A stretch of DNA of 64,000 nucleotides. Origin: Leptospiraceae bacterium (GTDB lineage: Bacteria; Spirochaetota; Leptospiria; Leptospirales; Leptospiraceae). The stretch covers positions 62,001-126,000 of the forward strand of contig JAKRSH010000034.1 of assembly GCA_022402465.1 (NCBI GenBank), given 5' to 3'. The notes under the pieces are model-generated. The model ran no database searches. It saw nothing but the letters and a program-made list of their open reading frames with translations, and was not told where the DNA came from. Shown in pieces: positions 33,472 through 44,368 of the stretch; position 1 is the first letter of the stretch, and each line of letters opens with the position of its first letter. A program made the position numbers and the translations under genes.

Positions 33472-35583
33472 CTATTCTTCTGAATTATTGACTTTGTATT
33501 TCTTCATCAATTCTTCCGCTACGTTTCTTGGAACTTGAGAATATTTTGCAAATTCCATAGCAAATTCAGCCTTACCCTGGGTGGAAGATCTAAGCACTGT
33601 AGAGTAACCAAACATTTCCGAAAGAGGAACCTCAGCTTCTACTTTGCAGTAGTTATCTTCTTCGGTTGTGTTCTGGATTACACCACGTCTCTGGTTCAAG
33701 GAAGCCAATATAGCTCCTTGGAATTCCGAAGGTCCTTCCACATCTACTTTCATAATCGGTTCTAAGATAATTGGATTCGCTTTGGAAAAGCCTTGTCTAA
33801 ATCCATATCTTGCTCCAATTTGGAAAGCCATATCAGAAGAGTCCACATCATGGTAGGCTCCATCATTGATAACAGCTCGAACACCAATGATAGGAAATCC
33901 TATCATGCTCCCTCTTGGAAGGCAGGATCTAAATCCTTTATCACAAGAACCTATGTATTCACGTGGAATGGATCCACCAACAATGTTATCCACGAATTCG
34001 TAGTCTTTACCTTCTTCAGCAGGAATGGGCTCAAGGTAGCCAGCCACTCTTGAAAATTGTCCCTGACCACCAGTTTGTTTCTTATGGGTGTAATCGAAAT
34101 CAGCTCTTTGGGTGATTGTTTCACGGAAGGCAACCTGAGGTGCTCCAGTAACTAAATCAACACCATATTCCCGCTTCATTCTTTCAATATAAACTTCTAA
34201 GTGCAATTCACCCATTCCTTTGATGATGGTCTGACCAGATTCTTGGTCGACCTCTGTTTGGAAGGTTGGGTCTTCTTTTGTAAATCGGTTGAGGGCTTTG
34301 GCAAGATTTGCTAATTGCTTAGATTCTTTACATTCAATAGTTAAGGAAATCACAGGATTTGGAACAAACATAGATTCCATAGTCAACTTAGATTTACCAT
34401 CTGTGAATGTATCCCCAGATGCACAATCAATACCAAATAAGGCTACGATGTCACCTGCTTCTGCTGAGGCGATTTCCTCCATTTCATTGGAATGCATACG
34501 TACAAGTCGTCCCACATTGTGCTTCTTTCCAGTGGAGGAGTTGTAAATAGCCATACCTTTTTGGATCTTTCCTTGGTAAACTCGAATATATGTTAGCTGA
34601 CCATATCGTCCATCTTCCAATTTGAATGCAAGACAAACCAAAGGTTTCTCAGCATCAGAAACTAAAGTAATTTCTGAATCTTCATTTCCGATTTCCATAG
34701 CCGTGTTCTTAACGTCCATAGGAGATCCAAGATAATCAGCGACACCATCTAGCAGAGTCTGAACTCCTTTGTTCTTAAATGCAGAACCCATGAAGACAGG
34801 AACTAATTTCAATGCGAGAACGCCATTTCGAACAGCTTCTTTGATCAATTCAGGAGTTGGCTCACCTTCTAGCATAGCTTCCGTTAATGCATCTGAAAAT
34901 AAGGAAGCAGCATCTAGCAAGGCTTCTCTTTTTTCATTGGCTAATTCGACTAATTCTTCAGGAATTTCCTTTTCAACAATTTGTAGACCATTCTCTCCTT
35001 CAAAATAAAGAGCTTTCATGGTTACTAAATCAACTACACCCTTGAGATCATTCTCTAAACCTATGGGTAGTTGGATGGCGTGGGCATTCAAATGAAGCTT
35101 CTCACGTAGCTGGCTAATAACTTTCCAAGGATTGGCACCAGTTCTATCCAATTTGTTGATAAAAGCTAGTCTTGGAACATTGTATCTTTTCATCTGTCTA
35201 TCAACAGTGATGGATTGAGATTGAACTCCAGCCACTCCACATAGAACCATAATAGCTGAATCGAGAACTCTCAGAGATCTCTCAACTTCTATAGTGAAGT
35301 CAACGTGACCTGGTGTATCAATGATGTTGATAGAAGTATCTTTCCAGGTGCAATAGGTTGCTGCAGATTGAATTGTAATTCCACGTTCTCTTTCAAGATC
35401 CATAGAGTCCATCTTAGCACCAACTCCGTCCTTTCCTCGAACTTCATGGATAGCATGGATACGATTTGTATAAAATAAAATACGCTCTGTTAAGGTTGTC
35501 TTCCCTGAATCGATGTGTGCAGAAATCCCTATATTTCTAGTCTTGAGTAATTTCTCAGAAGGGGTAAATGTGGCAGTGCTCAT
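33472..35583 (-). CDS. fusA: Translation elongation factor G
   Basis: A 703-residue EF-G that drives ribosomal translocation with GTP. P-loop [41 protein letters not shown] (G3), [11 protein letters not shown] (G4), and domains II-V to a C-terminal EELMKKYK. The start at 35583 follows GAGGA with 5-base spacing; an in-frame start 9 codons earlier lacks one. The P-loop has Ser where most bacterial EF-G have Ala, the form known from spirochaete (spdEFG1) and mitochondrial factors. Confidence 0.97.
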   Translation of the reverse strand: MSTATFTPSEKLLKTRNIGISAHIDSGKTTLTERILFYTNRIHAIHEVRGKDGVGAKMDSMDLERERGITIQSAATYCTWKDTSINIIDTPGHVDFTIEVERSLRVLDSAIMVLCGVAGVQSQSITVDRQMKRYNVPRLAFINKLDRTGANPWKVISQLREKLHLNAHAIQLPIGLENDLKGVVDLVTMKALYFEGENGLQIVEKEIPEELVELANEKREALLDAASLFSDALTEAMLEGEPTPELIKEAVRNGVLALKLVPVFMGSAFKNKGVQTLLDGVADYLGSPMDVKNTAMEIGNEDSEITLVSDAEKPLVCLAFKLEDGRYGQLTYIRVYQGKIQKGMAIYNSSTGKKHNVGRLVRMHSNEMEEIASAEAGDIVALFGIDCASGDTFTDGKSKLTMESMFVPNPVISLTIECKESKQLANLAKALNRFTKEDPTFQTEVDQESGQTIIKGMGELHLEVYIERMKREYGVDLVTGAPQVAFRETITQRADFDYTHKKQTGGQGQFSRVAGYLEPIPAEEGKDYEFVDNIVGGSIPREYIGSCDKGFRSCLPRGSMIGFPIIGVRAVINDGAYHDVDSSDMAFQIGARYGFRQGFSKANPIILEPIMKVDVEGPSEFQGAILASLNQRRGVIQNTTEEDNYCKVEAEVPLSEMFGYSTVLRSSTQGKAEFAMEFAKYSQVPRNVAEELMKKYKVNNSEE

Positions 35584-35681
35584 AGTTTCCTCAATTTTAA
35601 TTATTACCAATCTGGTAAATCGACCTCTCTTGTAAAGGAATTTTGGTTGGGTTTTCTGTAGTGTTTTCCATACTTGCCTAG

Positions 35682-37322
35682 ATGAAATGGTTCATGGAAT
35701 TCTTAAGTCGGTTCTCCGTAGCAAGATCCGTAGTAGGAGGATTCTTTCTTCTTATCTTGGTAGGTAGTTTTTTTATCTATGGATTTGAAAAGGGTGCCTT
35801 ATCTTATGTTGACTCTTTTTATCTTTCTGCTTCTTCTGTTTGCGTTACAGGACTTACACCTGTTCCCTTATCGGAATTAAATTTCCTGACCCAATTGACA
35901 ATCATGATCTTAATCCAATTAGGTGGATTGGGTATTATAACATTTACTGTTGTAATTGGTATTTTGATATTAAAAGGTTTATCGAGAAATACAAAATTTC
36001 ATCAATTCATAAAAGATGCTATAGATTCCACTGAAGAAACAGATACGAGTAGCAAGTTTACGGAAGAAAATAATTCTAGTATAGAAGCGGTGAGTTTAGG
36101 AAAGGATGAAGGTTCTACTACTCCAAGGCAGCCCACCTCAACAGATACAATTTCTAAAGAAAAGGATGAACCAACCGTACTTCGTGTGCTATTTTCTATT
36201 ATCAATATTTCATTTACTATAGAAGCCATAGGTACCTATTTAATTTATGTTAATTTTCCAGAAAATATCCCAGAGAACGTGGATAGATTTTTTCTTAGTC
36301 TTTTCACTTCAATTTCAGCTTTTAATAATGCTGGTTTTTCTATACTAGATGACCTTTCTATCATAACCTACTACCCAAGTTCACTTTATATAATTTCAGG
36401 ACTCGTAATTCTCGGTGGTATTGGCTTCCCTGTGATCATTTATGTTGAGAAGATTCTATTGCAATCTCTGCATAGGATAATGTTTTACTTGGAAGCTAAT
36501 TTAGAAACCTATTATGTTCGCAAAATCATGGATCATCCCGAAAGAGAAGAGCTGCCTCGTTTTTTTCCAATAATTCTGAAAATATCCCATTCCTTGGATG
36601 AAAACATAACCGAATATGACAGTCATTTGTTGGGAAGTTCGAATAAGATCCAGTGGAAGGTTTTACTTTATGGAACTTTAGGGCTTTTAACATTGGGCAC
36701 ATTCTTTGTCTTATTGCAAGAATCTTCCAATCCTCATACCTTATATGGAATGGAGCCAGCCGTCAAATTTGCGAATGCTTTTTTTATATCCGTTTGTTCA
36801 AGAACAGCTGGTTTTAATTCTATAGATTTATCAGGCGTTAATGATCCAACAATTGTTATGATTATTGTGCTCATGTTTATTGGTGGTGGTCCTCAAGGAA
36901 CCGCTGGAGGGGTAAAGATTACAACTGTTGTAATTCTATTAGCTTACCTAAAGAATGTGATCAATCCTGCTAAGAGTGTTCGTTTGTTCGGTGAAATTGT
37001 ATCGAAAAATTCTATAGCAATTAGTATACGGGTTTACTTCCTCGCGACAACGATAATCGCTCTAATATTTTTATTTCTGACCTTACTAAATCAAAATGAG
37101 CATATTTTGCATGTAATCTTTTTTGAATTGATATCTGCCTTCTCGACAGTGGGTTTTTCTTTGGGCCTTACTCCAACCTTGGGTGATGTGGAGAAATTGT
37201 TTTATTGCCTAGTTATGTTTGTGGGACGAATCGGAATTTTTACTATACTCATCGCTGCAACAGGGCATACTGGCGTTCCTAGAATGGGCGATGACGATGG
37301 AGTCAAGATCCAGGTTGGATAG
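35682..37322 (+). CDS. TrkH/KtrB-type potassium uptake transporter
   Basis: A 546-residue membrane protein with four repeated M1-P-M2 units. The selectivity-filter segments are [25 protein letters not shown] and FSTVGFSLG, the TGLT/NAGFS/TAGFN/TVGFS set of KtrB/TrkH. A long soluble insertion of about 65 residues, rich in Ser/Thr/Glu, follows the first unit near residue 105. No TrkA/KtrA regulator gene lies nearby. It begins a rightward block that continues with a membrane-anchored hypothetical protein 46 bases on. Confidence 0.88.
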   Translation: MKWFMEFLSRFSVARSVVGGFFLLILVGSFFIYGFEKGALSYVDSFYLSASSVCVTGLTPVPLSELNFLTQLTIMILIQLGGLGIITFTVVIGILILKGLSRNTKFHQFIKDAIDSTEETDTSSKFTEENNSSIEAVSLGKDEGSTTPRQPTSTDTISKEKDEPTVLRVLFSIINISFTIEAIGTYLIYVNFPENIPENVDRFFLSLFTSISAFNNAGFSILDDLSIITYYPSSLYIISGLVILGGIGFPVIIYVEKILLQSLHRIMFYLEANLETYYVRKIMDHPEREELPRFFPIILKISHSLDENITEYDSHLLGSSNKIQWKVLLYGTLGLLTLGTFFVLLQESSNPHTLYGMEPAVKFANAFFISVCSRTAGFNSIDLSGVNDPTIVMIIVLMFIGGGPQGTAGGVKITTVVILLAYLKNVINPAKSVRLFGEIVSKNSIAISIRVYFLATTIIALIFLFLTLLNQNEHILHVIFFELISAFSTVGFSLGLTPTLGDVEKLFYCLVMFVGRIGIFTILIAATGHTGVPRMGDDDGVKIQVG

Positions 37323-37368
37323 GTGTTTTTAGATTGAAATTTTGATTCTTAGAGATATTTTGGAGATT

Positions 37369-38385
37369 ATGAAAGTAAAAGATTATTTTAAAATTGAATG
37401 GAAGAGACCAGATCTGAGCAATGAAGAAGCTAAGAAAGAATCTCGCAAAAATGCATTATCCGAAAAGCTAGAAGCAATCTATTCCCGCATGGAGACAGTT
37501 GAAATCTTAAATTCAAATGGGAAATCCGCGGATTCTTTTGTTCTTTCTGAGTTGCTTTTACTGGATTTATTCAATGTTATAGCAGAATACAAAAATTTTC
37601 ACCCAGCTAAGGATTCTAAAGAAATCGTATCCAAAATTTCTTCCTTACCTGAGTCCCTCTCCAAATTGTTCTCCGATCAGAAAGAACTACTTGGTATAAA
37701 AGAATTAGCAATCAATGAAGAAAATGCAGAAATTTGCGAAGAGCAGTTAGCAGTTATTCTAGTTGGCTTAGAAAAATACCTAAAGCAAATCCGTAGATCT
37801 GAATTACATACAAGCTTAGACGATGTAAAGAAAAGATGGAGAGTTCAAGTTGGTACTTTGCTTGGAATCTTTTCTCTGATTGTTGGCTCTTTCATTTACC
37901 AAAAAGTGAAATATCCAAATTTCGAAGATGGCAAAGCTCAATTATTTTTGTTAAGTGATGAAAGTCCTGTTGCTATAGAAGCTAACTCTCTTACTTTACC
38001 TGTGCAACAAAGTAAGAAAGGGGAATGGGTCGAATATAATTTTGAGATAAGTTCACCTATTGCATTTTCATCCATAAGGATTGATCCAGTAGATCAAAGA
38101 AGAATGAAATTTTCAATTTCTGAGCTTACGATTCTTGGTGAGAAAGATAAAGTTCTCTACAGAAGAGATTTTGTATTGAATGAAAATTTTCTAATTAAGG
38201 ACTATGCAAGTATAGGAGAGATGAATGATCTCAAAGCAGGAAAGGCAAAACCTGGGGGTTTTGTTGAGATGGTCAGCACTGGTTCCAATCCTTATTTTGT
38301 ATTAAAGACTGCTCCCATTACAAATGCCAAAAAAATTATTCTAAAAACTAGAATCACAGAAGAACGTTATAAATTTAAGGATTGA
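37369..38385 (+). CDS. Hypothetical membrane-anchored protein
   Basis: A 338-residue protein: about 150 charged helical residues, one transmembrane segment (VGTLLGIFSLIVGSFIY, near residue 163) and a C-terminal beta-rich extracytoplasmic domain (WVEYNFEISSPIAFSSIRID, KISELTILGEKD-like, NPYFVLKTAPITNAKKIIL). The start at 37369 is supported by GGAG; an earlier in-frame start at 37342 lacks one. Three bases separate it from the UbiA-family gene, so they are co-transcribed. No family was recognised. Confidence 0.65.
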   Translation: MKVKDYFKIEWKRPDLSNEEAKKESRKNALSEKLEAIYSRMETVEILNSNGKSADSFVLSELLLLDLFNVIAEYKNFHPAKDSKEIVSKISSLPESLSKLFSDQKELLGIKELAINEENAEICEEQLAVILVGLEKYLKQIRRSELHTSLDDVKKRWRVQVGTLLGIFSLIVGSFIYQKVKYPNFEDGKAQLFLLSDESPVAIEANSLTLPVQQSKKGEWVEYNFEISSPIAFSSIRIDPVDQRRMKFSISELTILGEKDKVLYRRDFVLNENFLIKDYASIGEMNDLKAGKAKPGGFVEMVSTGSNPYFVLKTAPITNAKKIILKTRITEERYKFKD

Positions 38386-38388
38386 TTT

Positions 38389-39297
38389 TTGAAAAAAATC
38401 TTTTACAATTATCTTCTCTTAATGAGGGTCCCGCAATGGATTAAGAATATAATCCTATTTGCAGGGATTCTCTTTGGAAAGAAAATAACTGATCAATCTG
38501 CCTTTATAACAGTGGTTTTTGCCTTTTTTTTATTTTCTATAATCGCATCCTGTCAATATGTTATTAATGATTATTTAGATAGAGAGGAAGATGCTAGACA
38601 TCCAGAGAAGAAGAAGCGTCCTATTGCTTCTGGGGCTATTGATGGATCCATCGCACTTGCCATAACTCTTATTATACTGCCATTGGCCTTAGTTGCTTCC
38701 TATATATTAAATCATGCTTTCGCGTTTATAGTTTTATTTTATTTATTATTTAATATAGTCTATAGCAAATACTTGAAGCACCAAGTTATCTTAGATGTAA
38801 TGAGTATTAGTATAGGCTTCGTTCTACGAGCCATTGCTGGTGCGATTGTTATTGATGTAGCATTTTCATCTTGGTTACTGTTGTGTACATTTATGTTATC
38901 CCTATTTTGGGGATTTAGTAAAAGACGAGGGGAGCTGGATCTTTTAGAAGGGAATGCTGGTAAACACAGGAAAATACTTAATGAATATTCCACATCCTTC
39001 TTGGATCTTATGATGTCTATAGTTGCGACTATGACATTGATGAGCTATGTCATGTATACAATTTCACCTTCAACCATCCAAAATCTTGGAACAGACAAAA
39101 TGATTTATACAGTTCCAGTTGTAGTTTATGCAATCTTTAGGAGTTTGTACATAATTTATATCAAGAATATGGGTCATAATCCAACTAAGGCTATTTTAAC
39201 TGACCGTTCCGTAATAGCTTCCGGCTTTTTATGGCTAGCTATTGTTTTTATTGTAATGTATGCAAAGCTTGAGTTTAATCTTCCAACGGAGTTTTGA
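38389..39297 (+). CDS. UbiA-family prenyltransferase (decaprenyl-phosphate phosphoribosyltransferase-like)
   Basis: A 302-residue polytopic protein with the UbiA aspartate motif CQYVINDYLDREEDARHPEKK near residue 58 and the second loop AVVDVAFSSW-like region. It resembles the branch that transfers 5-phosphoribose to polyprenyl phosphate (DPPR synthase, Rv3806c-like) more than menaquinone or heme enzymes: MRVPQWIKNIILFAG at the N-terminus and RPIASGAI after the first motif. It starts with TTG preceded by AAGGA. The product would feed arabinose or ribose donors for surface glycans. Confidence 0.75.
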   Translation: MKKIFYNYLLLMRVPQWIKNIILFAGILFGKKITDQSAFITVVFAFFLFSIIASCQYVINDYLDREEDARHPEKKKRPIASGAIDGSIALAITLIILPLALVASYILNHAFAFIVLFYLLFNIVYSKYLKHQVILDVMSISIGFVLRAIAGAIVIDVAFSSWLLLCTFMLSLFWGFSKRRGELDLLEGNAGKHRKILNEYSTSFLDLMMSIVATMTLMSYVMYTISPSTIQNLGTDKMIYTVPVVVYAIFRSLYIIYIKNMGHNPTKAILTDRSVIASGFLWLAIVFIVMYAKLEFNLPTEF

Positions 39298-39827
39298 TGG
39301 ACGCCAAAGATTTACGATACCATAAGAAAAATACTTGGATTAAATATTTACTGCTCTTTATTGGCTTCACTTTTATTTCATTGAGTTTGGCATTTTTTCG
39401 GGGATCTGATCATGGGACAGTTCCGAAATTAGATGGCTTAATTTGGATTCAAGGATCGGAAGAGAAAGATTTAAAGGCTAAGCAAGCTACTGTTTTTTAT
39501 TTTTGGGCAACTTGGTGTTCAGTTTGTAAATTAAATGAACCTTTCTTGAAATTCGCCCTGAATGGAATACAAGATAAAAATGTAAATTTTGTTTCTGTTG
39601 AAGAAGGCTCAGTCCCTCCTAAAGAATTAAAAGATTTTTTAAAAGACAAAGACATTCAATTTCCTGTAGTCGTGCTTCCTTCCAAGGGAATCCAAGATTT
39701 CAATGTCACCGCTTATCCTACTACTATCTTTGTTGATTCAAACCAAAATATTCGATTTGTAGACTCTGGAATTTTGAGTCCAATTAGCTTTTGGATTCGT
39801 TTGTATATTACCAAAATTTTTTCATGA
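39297..39827 (+). CDS. TlpA-like thioredoxin-fold protein, membrane-anchored
   Basis: A 176-residue protein with an N-terminal anchor (YLLLFIGFTFISLSLAFF) and a thioredoxin domain with active site FYFWATWCSVCKLNEPF and cis-Pro region AYPTTIFV. It probably works in the periplasm as a thiol-disulfide oxidoreductase. The ATG at 39297 overlaps the stop of the UbiA-family gene and has GGAG upstream. Its stop overlaps the start of the HExxH protein (ATGA), so the three are coupled. Confidence 0.8.
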   Translation: MDAKDLRYHKKNTWIKYLLLFIGFTFISLSLAFFRGSDHGTVPKLDGLIWIQGSEEKDLKAKQATVFYFWATWCSVCKLNEPFLKFALNGIQDKNVNFVSVEEGSVPPKELKDFLKDKDIQFPVVVLPSKGIQDFNVTAYPTTIFVDSNQNIRFVDSGILSPISFWIRLYITKIFS

Positions 39828-41062
39828 ATCCCAATTTATATTTTTTTTCTTCTAAGAGGCTTGCCAATTGGAAGGAGGAATACTTAAATCATATTTATAA
39901 TGAAAATTTAAAATTACTAAATCAAATTTCATTTCTAGCTTCTACCAAAATAAAATTGGAGCAAATGTTAAATTTTTATCTTTCTAAGCAAGCGATAGCT
40001 TGTTTAGAATTTGTTTCTATCCACCTTAGTGAATACCAATATTTTTCTGATATGGATGATTATCTTTCCTCATACTCAGGCAATGAGAATGAACTACTAG
40101 ATACAATCTTATTCAACCTGGAATCTGATTTTTCTGAAGAATCAACTTATTCTTTGCAATTTATACAATATACTAAGTCAAGAAATTTGAAATGGCAAAG
40201 CTTTCCATCTAAGATGGCAACAAAGTCTTTAAGCCAAGCATTGAAAATTCAATCCAATTTACTTCCTAATAAAGATTCGAAATATTATAAAAAATACAAA
40301 CATAGATTAAAATCTCCTTCCCAGACTGGAAAGATTCTAGATGACACAAAATATATCCAAATAAAAAGGACAGACGAATCTAAATATTTACAATTGATTC
40401 ATGCAAAAAATAAACTTACAGAATTGTGGCCAGAAGGTACTGAAGTATTTACAGTATTGACTGATCGTATTCATTTAGTTAGATCAAAGAATCTGGTGAG
40501 CTTTAGTCACTTTACAGAACAAGGCATTACATATATGAATCTTTGGGGCAGGGATTTTCTAGATACCATGGACGATCTTATCCATGAAAATTCCCACCAT
40601 CATTTGAATCTAATTTTGAAAAAATTTAAAATATTAAAGACAAAATCTTCAGATGAAGTCTATTACTCCCCTTGGAGACATGAGCTTAGGTCTTTGTATG
40701 CTATCCTTCATTCTGTATTTACTTTTACTTGTGGTGCACTTTTGTTCGAAGTTTTGATTGAAAGAGAAAAAGATGAAACAGCTAAGACTTTAAAAAAATT
40801 TCGAGATAAAATTCGATTCCGTTTTATGGAAGAGTCTTACAATTTATCATTCAGTTTACAGGATTTGCAGAAGGCGGTTCTAAAGAACACATTTACTAAT
40901 AAGGGTAAACTGCTGATTCTAGAACTGCAATCTATCAATACTAGACATTTAAAGAAAATAGATTCACTTAAGCCCATACTAAAGAAGGCATCCCTAAGAA
41001 AGATCAATGAGCTTCAGAGCTCACTTGCTAAGAAACGAAAGGAATTTAATCTAAGTTTTTAA
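39824..41062 (+). CDS. HExxH-type putative peptide beta-hydroxylase
   Basis: A 412-residue soluble protein. Around residues 243-320 it shows WGRDFLDTMDDLIHENSHHH (HExxH with His254, Glu255, His258) followed by VYYSPWRHELRSLYAILHSVFTFTCG. This resembles the aKG-HExxH peptide beta-hydroxylase family (mod_HExxH), enzymes found with ribosomal peptide clusters. The remaining N-terminal 240 residues are helical. No precursor peptide gene is visible nearby. The start at 39824 overlaps the previous stop. Family assignment is by motif and moderately sure. Confidence 0.6.
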   Translation: MNPNLYFFSSKRLANWKEEYLNHIYNENLKLLNQISFLASTKIKLEQMLNFYLSKQAIACLEFVSIHLSEYQYFSDMDDYLSSYSGNENELLDTILFNLESDFSEESTYSLQFIQYTKSRNLKWQSFPSKMATKSLSQALKIQSNLLPNKDSKYYKKYKHRLKSPSQTGKILDDTKYIQIKRTDESKYLQLIHAKNKLTELWPEGTEVFTVLTDRIHLVRSKNLVSFSHFTEQGITYMNLWGRDFLDTMDDLIHENSHHHLNLILKKFKILKTKSSDEVYYSPWRHELRSLYAILHSVFTFTCGALLFEVLIEREKDETAKTLKKFRDKIRFRFMEESYNLSFSLQDLQKAVLKNTFTNKGKLLILELQSINTRHLKKIDSLKPILKKASLRKINELQSSLAKKRKEFNLSF

Positions 41063-41085
41063 ATTAAGAACCGATACATTAAGAT

Positions 41086-41856
41086 ATGGAACCATCTTTT
41101 AAACCTAAACCACTTTTAAACAAAAGTGAATTAAAGAATATTAAAAGACAGAGAACCAAAATTGAAGGCAAGAAAGTTGTTACGGATGATGTACGTAAAC
41201 TAAAAAGCTTAAAAGTAACACCTGAATTATCTGAAGAAGAAGAAATTAATTATTATAAAGAACCGATTTGGATAGAATACTATATTCCAAAAGAATCTAG
41301 ATTTGCCTATGAAACCAAGTTTTTATATATAAAGCTTATCGATCCTGAGGATAGAGAGGATGGATTAGATCGCTATCTGAAAATATATAAAGATAAAAAT
41401 GAATTTTTCGATGTGATTCGATTCATGGGAGAGTATCCGAAAAATAATGAAATCATAGAAAGATCTTACCATGATAGAATGGGGATGTTAAATACAATTA
41501 ATAGGATATTAAGAAATTATGAAAAGACATCAGATCCTGCTGAGCTAAAAGAAGCTTGCTATGTTGTGGAAGGATTAATAAAATTTGAACCCACTCTAGC
41601 AACCATTCAATTGTTTCCAGATTATTTAATCTATAACTTGAATTGGATGATACGGGAATTAAATAAATTTAAAATCACCTTTTCATTAGAGGACTCAACA
41701 ATTTCTTTATTGATTAAGAGAAGAAATGAATTTTGGGAAACTCATGATTTAGAAATGGATGAAGACTTTGATTTACTTGCAGCCTTATTTTATGAACAAG
41801 CTTTTCCGCATAGAGGTGCCGAGGAGCTTCAGGCAGATGATTTTTTAATGGAATAA
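41086..41856 (+). CDS. Hypothetical protein
   Basis: A 256-residue soluble protein with a basic N-terminus (KPLLNKSELKNIKRQRTKIEGKK) and a longer mixed domain (WIEYYIPKESRFAYETKFLYI, DRYLKIYKDKNEFFDVIRFM, LLIKRRNEFWETHDLEMDEDF). No family was recognised. It starts 23 bases after the HExxH protein and may act with it. It overlaps by 12 bases the convergent response-regulator-like gene. Confidence 0.6.
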   Translation: MEPSFKPKPLLNKSELKNIKRQRTKIEGKKVVTDDVRKLKSLKVTPELSEEEEINYYKEPIWIEYYIPKESRFAYETKFLYIKLIDPEDREDGLDRYLKIYKDKNEFFDVIRFMGEYPKNNEIIERSYHDRMGMLNTINRILRNYEKTSDPAELKEACYVVEGLIKFEPTLATIQLFPDYLIYNLNWMIRELNKFKITFSLEDSTISLLIKRRNEFWETHDLEMDEDFDLLAALFYEQAFPHRGAEELQADDFLME

Positions 41857-42750
41857 TTCATCCTCCAGAAGCCATTTAAATTGTTTAGCGAAATCAAGCA
41901 TTTTTATAGCCTCACCATTTATTTTATGAATTATATCTTCATCTCTTAAGTCAATTCCCTTAAGTTGAAATCGGACAGTCTTATCCCAATGAAGTATAGA
42001 TCTACGTTCTAATTCAACTAAAGGATTTGGTGTTATAAATAAACTATGAACTATGCTCTGAAGTAGTTGTTTCTCAGTCATGAGAATGTGTGAGATTCTA
42101 CTGATGCCATTCATAAGATTTTTAGCAAGTCCTGGAACATGAAAATTTTTGAGTCCAAGTATCAGTGGAATATGATTGGACCTTTCTATGGAATGATCTA
42201 GCCATTCAATGCAATTACGATTAGATTCTAAGGCAAGATCCCAGTTCAAAATAACACAGTCAGGCTTGGCACTGGGAATTGATTCGAGTAAATCTGTCCA
42301 TTGCAAAGGGAGCATTACTCTGTGACCTATAGATTCGAATATCTCTTTTAGAATTATATCTAGATAAGGTTTTCCAGAATAAATCCAAATAACAAGGCTT
42401 TTCTCTTTAGGACTTAAACTTTCAACTGGTAACTGGTTAATATAATTAATATCCGACCATATTTTAGAATATCCCAATCGAAAGATTTTAAGTTTTTCTT
42501 CTTTATTCAATTCACCTAGAATTAAGGTATCCCAATAATTATTTCTAACTTCCGTTAAAACTTCAATTTTGGGATTTGTGAAAATATAACAAGATGATTC
42601 TGCAGGAGGTAGAATCGGAATGTCCATTTTACCAGAAATATTTTGAGCAGAAATGGATTTCCATTTTAGAAACTGATTTAGAAAATCCGAGGAAGCCTCA
42701 TCAAGATTTGACTTGATTATACATTGTATGAAACGTTTCTTTCCTAGCAC
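41845..42750 (-). CDS. Hypothetical protein with response-regulator-like fold
   Basis: A 301-residue protein. The segment around 125-210 (SLVIWIYSGKPYLDIILKEI, ESIGHRVMLPLQWTDLLESI, KPDCVILNWDLALES) has the hydrophobic alternation of a receiver domain, but no acidic pocket or phosphoacceptor Asp in the usual context is clear. Similar patterns occur near the N-terminus (PILPPAESSCYIFTNPKIEV). It is divergent from phaR. Function not assigned. Confidence 0.5.
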   Translation of the reverse strand: MLGKKRFIQCIIKSNLDEASSDFLNQFLKWKSISAQNISGKMDIPILPPAESSCYIFTNPKIEVLTEVRNNYWDTLILGELNKEEKLKIFRLGYSKIWSDINYINQLPVESLSPKEKSLVIWIYSGKPYLDIILKEIFESIGHRVMLPLQWTDLLESIPSAKPDCVILNWDLALESNRNCIEWLDHSIERSNHIPLILGLKNFHVPGLAKNLMNGISRISHILMTEKQLLQSIVHSLFITPNPLVELERRSILHWDKTVRFQLKGIDLRDEDIIHKINGEAIKMLDFAKQFKWLLEDELFH

Positions 42751-42808
42751 TCTTGCATTATTTTAGTTGACCCATGGATTGTTAAGTAGAATACTTAGGT
42801 AGATTTCT

Positions 42809-43363
42809 ATGAAAGTTCTTAAACGATACGCAAATCGACGACTCTATGATCCTGAGACAAGTAAAACAATCACCCTTGAAGATGTTGCTGAAATGATACT
42901 GAATGGCAGTGAGGTAAAGGTTATTGATAATCTCACAGGCAATGATATCACACCTAAAATTTTGGGACAGACCTTTCTTAAAGTAAGTCTTGGACAGAGG
43001 AATGAAGATTTTAGTAATTTCATGCTTACCGCTTTGATTCGAGAAACTGGGAAAAATATTTCAGGTCTTTTTGAACGTTTGGTACTGGGAGGCATAGGTT
43101 CCGGGTATTTAAACCAAGCAAGAGTAGAGAAAATCATCCAAAGCATGGTCAATTTGGGAGAATTGAATTCTTCAGAAATCGTCTCTTATAAAGAAGATCT
43201 TCTGAGAAATCTAGCTTCACGAACGAGTGAGAAAAAGGATCAAATCCTAAAAGATCTTGGTAAATTAAGTGAAACCCTCATTGAAGATCAAGCGAATGCA
43301 AATGCTTTTGATATTTCAGACAGAATGAATGAAGTTGCTGAAAAATTGAAAGAAAAAAAGTAG
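42809..43363 (+). CDS. phaR: Polyhydroxyalkanoate synthesis regulator (PhaR)
   Basis: A 184-residue regulator. The N-terminal PHB/PHA accumulation domain [30 protein letters not shown] is a near-perfect family signature, followed by the second domain with [22 protein letters not shown] and a helical tail. PhaR represses granule-associated genes and is released when polyhydroxyalkanoate is present. No PHA synthase lies in this window, but two phasin-like genes do. Confidence 0.9.
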   Translation: MKVLKRYANRRLYDPETSKTITLEDVAEMILNGSEVKVIDNLTGNDITPKILGQTFLKVSLGQRNEDFSNFMLTALIRETGKNISGLFERLVLGGIGSGYLNQARVEKIIQSMVNLGELNSSEIVSYKEDLLRNLASRTSEKKDQILKDLGKLSETLIEDQANANAFDISDRMNEVAEKLKEKK

Positions 43364-43421
43364 CCTAGCCTAATCAAGATGTGAATTTAAAAAACCGATG
43401 TTATAAGTTAGGGAGTAGCAG

Positions 43422-44342
43422 ATGAAAAAAATCTTAGCTTTTATTACTATACTAATTCTTACTGATTCCATTTTTTCCATAGAAGAAGGCTTTCATGTTC
43501 CTGAGCCAAATCTAGAAGTTTATGAGAAACTAAACCAAAAATTGCTTTATGGCGAACCTAAAGATGCCGCCTATGCAGCAGAAGAGCTGATGTTTTTTAA
43601 TTCTAGACGTGCTGTTCGAAGCTTGGTTAAGGCATTGCGTGGTCCTGATAATTTTCCTGATAGCCCTCGTAATACGGCACTAGTTAAATTCTATTCTGCA
43701 AGAGCTCTTGGTTATTTAGGAAGTCCCTATGCGGCTAAACCTTTAATTGAAGAATACACTATGCAACAAGAAAAGATTACTGAATTTAAACATGAACCCA
43801 AAAAGTCCATGGCTCAAATTTCTACTGGTGAATCTTTAAGTAGTCCATTTTTCTTTGATAAAGATGATTATACAATCCCTCTCGCGACTGGCGAAATGCT
43901 AAGGGCATTAGGAAGATTAGAATACACTCCTGAAGCAGAAGCAGTATTAAAGGATGCATTAAAGCACAAGAATTCCTACATACGTGCTTCAGCTGCTGAT
44001 GGACTCCGCCTTCTTGAAAAAGTTGAGAATCTCGGACCCTTGAAGGAAGTTGTTGGTTCAGAGACTGATGATTATGCTAAAGCATCTGAACTAGGTGCAA
44101 TTTGTACTTTAGAAAGAGGAGCAACTCCATCCTTTAAGGAACTAACGAATATGTTATCCAGTGATGATCCTGGAGCTAGGATGAAAGCATCACATTATCT
44201 TGGTGAGATAGATCTAAGATTAGCGGAAGTTCCTTTAACGAAAGCACTGGAAATAGAAGACGATCCTATTGTTTATTCACAAATGAAGCAAGACTTGAAG
44301 CGCATCATGGCTTTTAAACGTCCGGCTCATGTTGAGGAATAA
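43422..44342 (+). CDS. Exported HEAT-repeat protein
   Basis: A 306-residue protein with a signal peptide (KKILAFITILILTDSIFSIE) and helical HEAT/PBS-lyase-like repeats: YAAEELMFFNSRRAVRSLVKAL, ARALGYLGSPYAAKPLI, TGEMLRALGRLEYTPEAEAVLKDALKHKNSYIRASAADGL, ASHYLGEIDLRLAEVPLTKAL. Likely a periplasmic scaffold. The start has GGGAG nearby. No clear partner among neighbours, and the convergent dnaE ends 27 bases away. Confidence 0.75.
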   Translation: MKKILAFITILILTDSIFSIEEGFHVPEPNLEVYEKLNQKLLYGEPKDAAYAAEELMFFNSRRAVRSLVKALRGPDNFPDSPRNTALVKFYSARALGYLGSPYAAKPLIEEYTMQQEKITEFKHEPKKSMAQISTGESLSSPFFFDKDDYTIPLATGEMLRALGRLEYTPEAEAVLKDALKHKNSYIRASAADGLRLLEKVENLGPLKEVVGSETDDYAKASELGAICTLERGATPSFKELTNMLSSDDPGARMKASHYLGEIDLRLAEVPLTKALEIEDDPIVYSQMKQDLKRIMAFKRPAHVEE

Positions 44343-44368
44343 AAGAATATATTTTTTTGCTAAGATTT

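Noticed and set aside
33535-35008. Several plus-strand frames over fusA
   Set aside because: Antisense shadows of a fully conserved EF-G.
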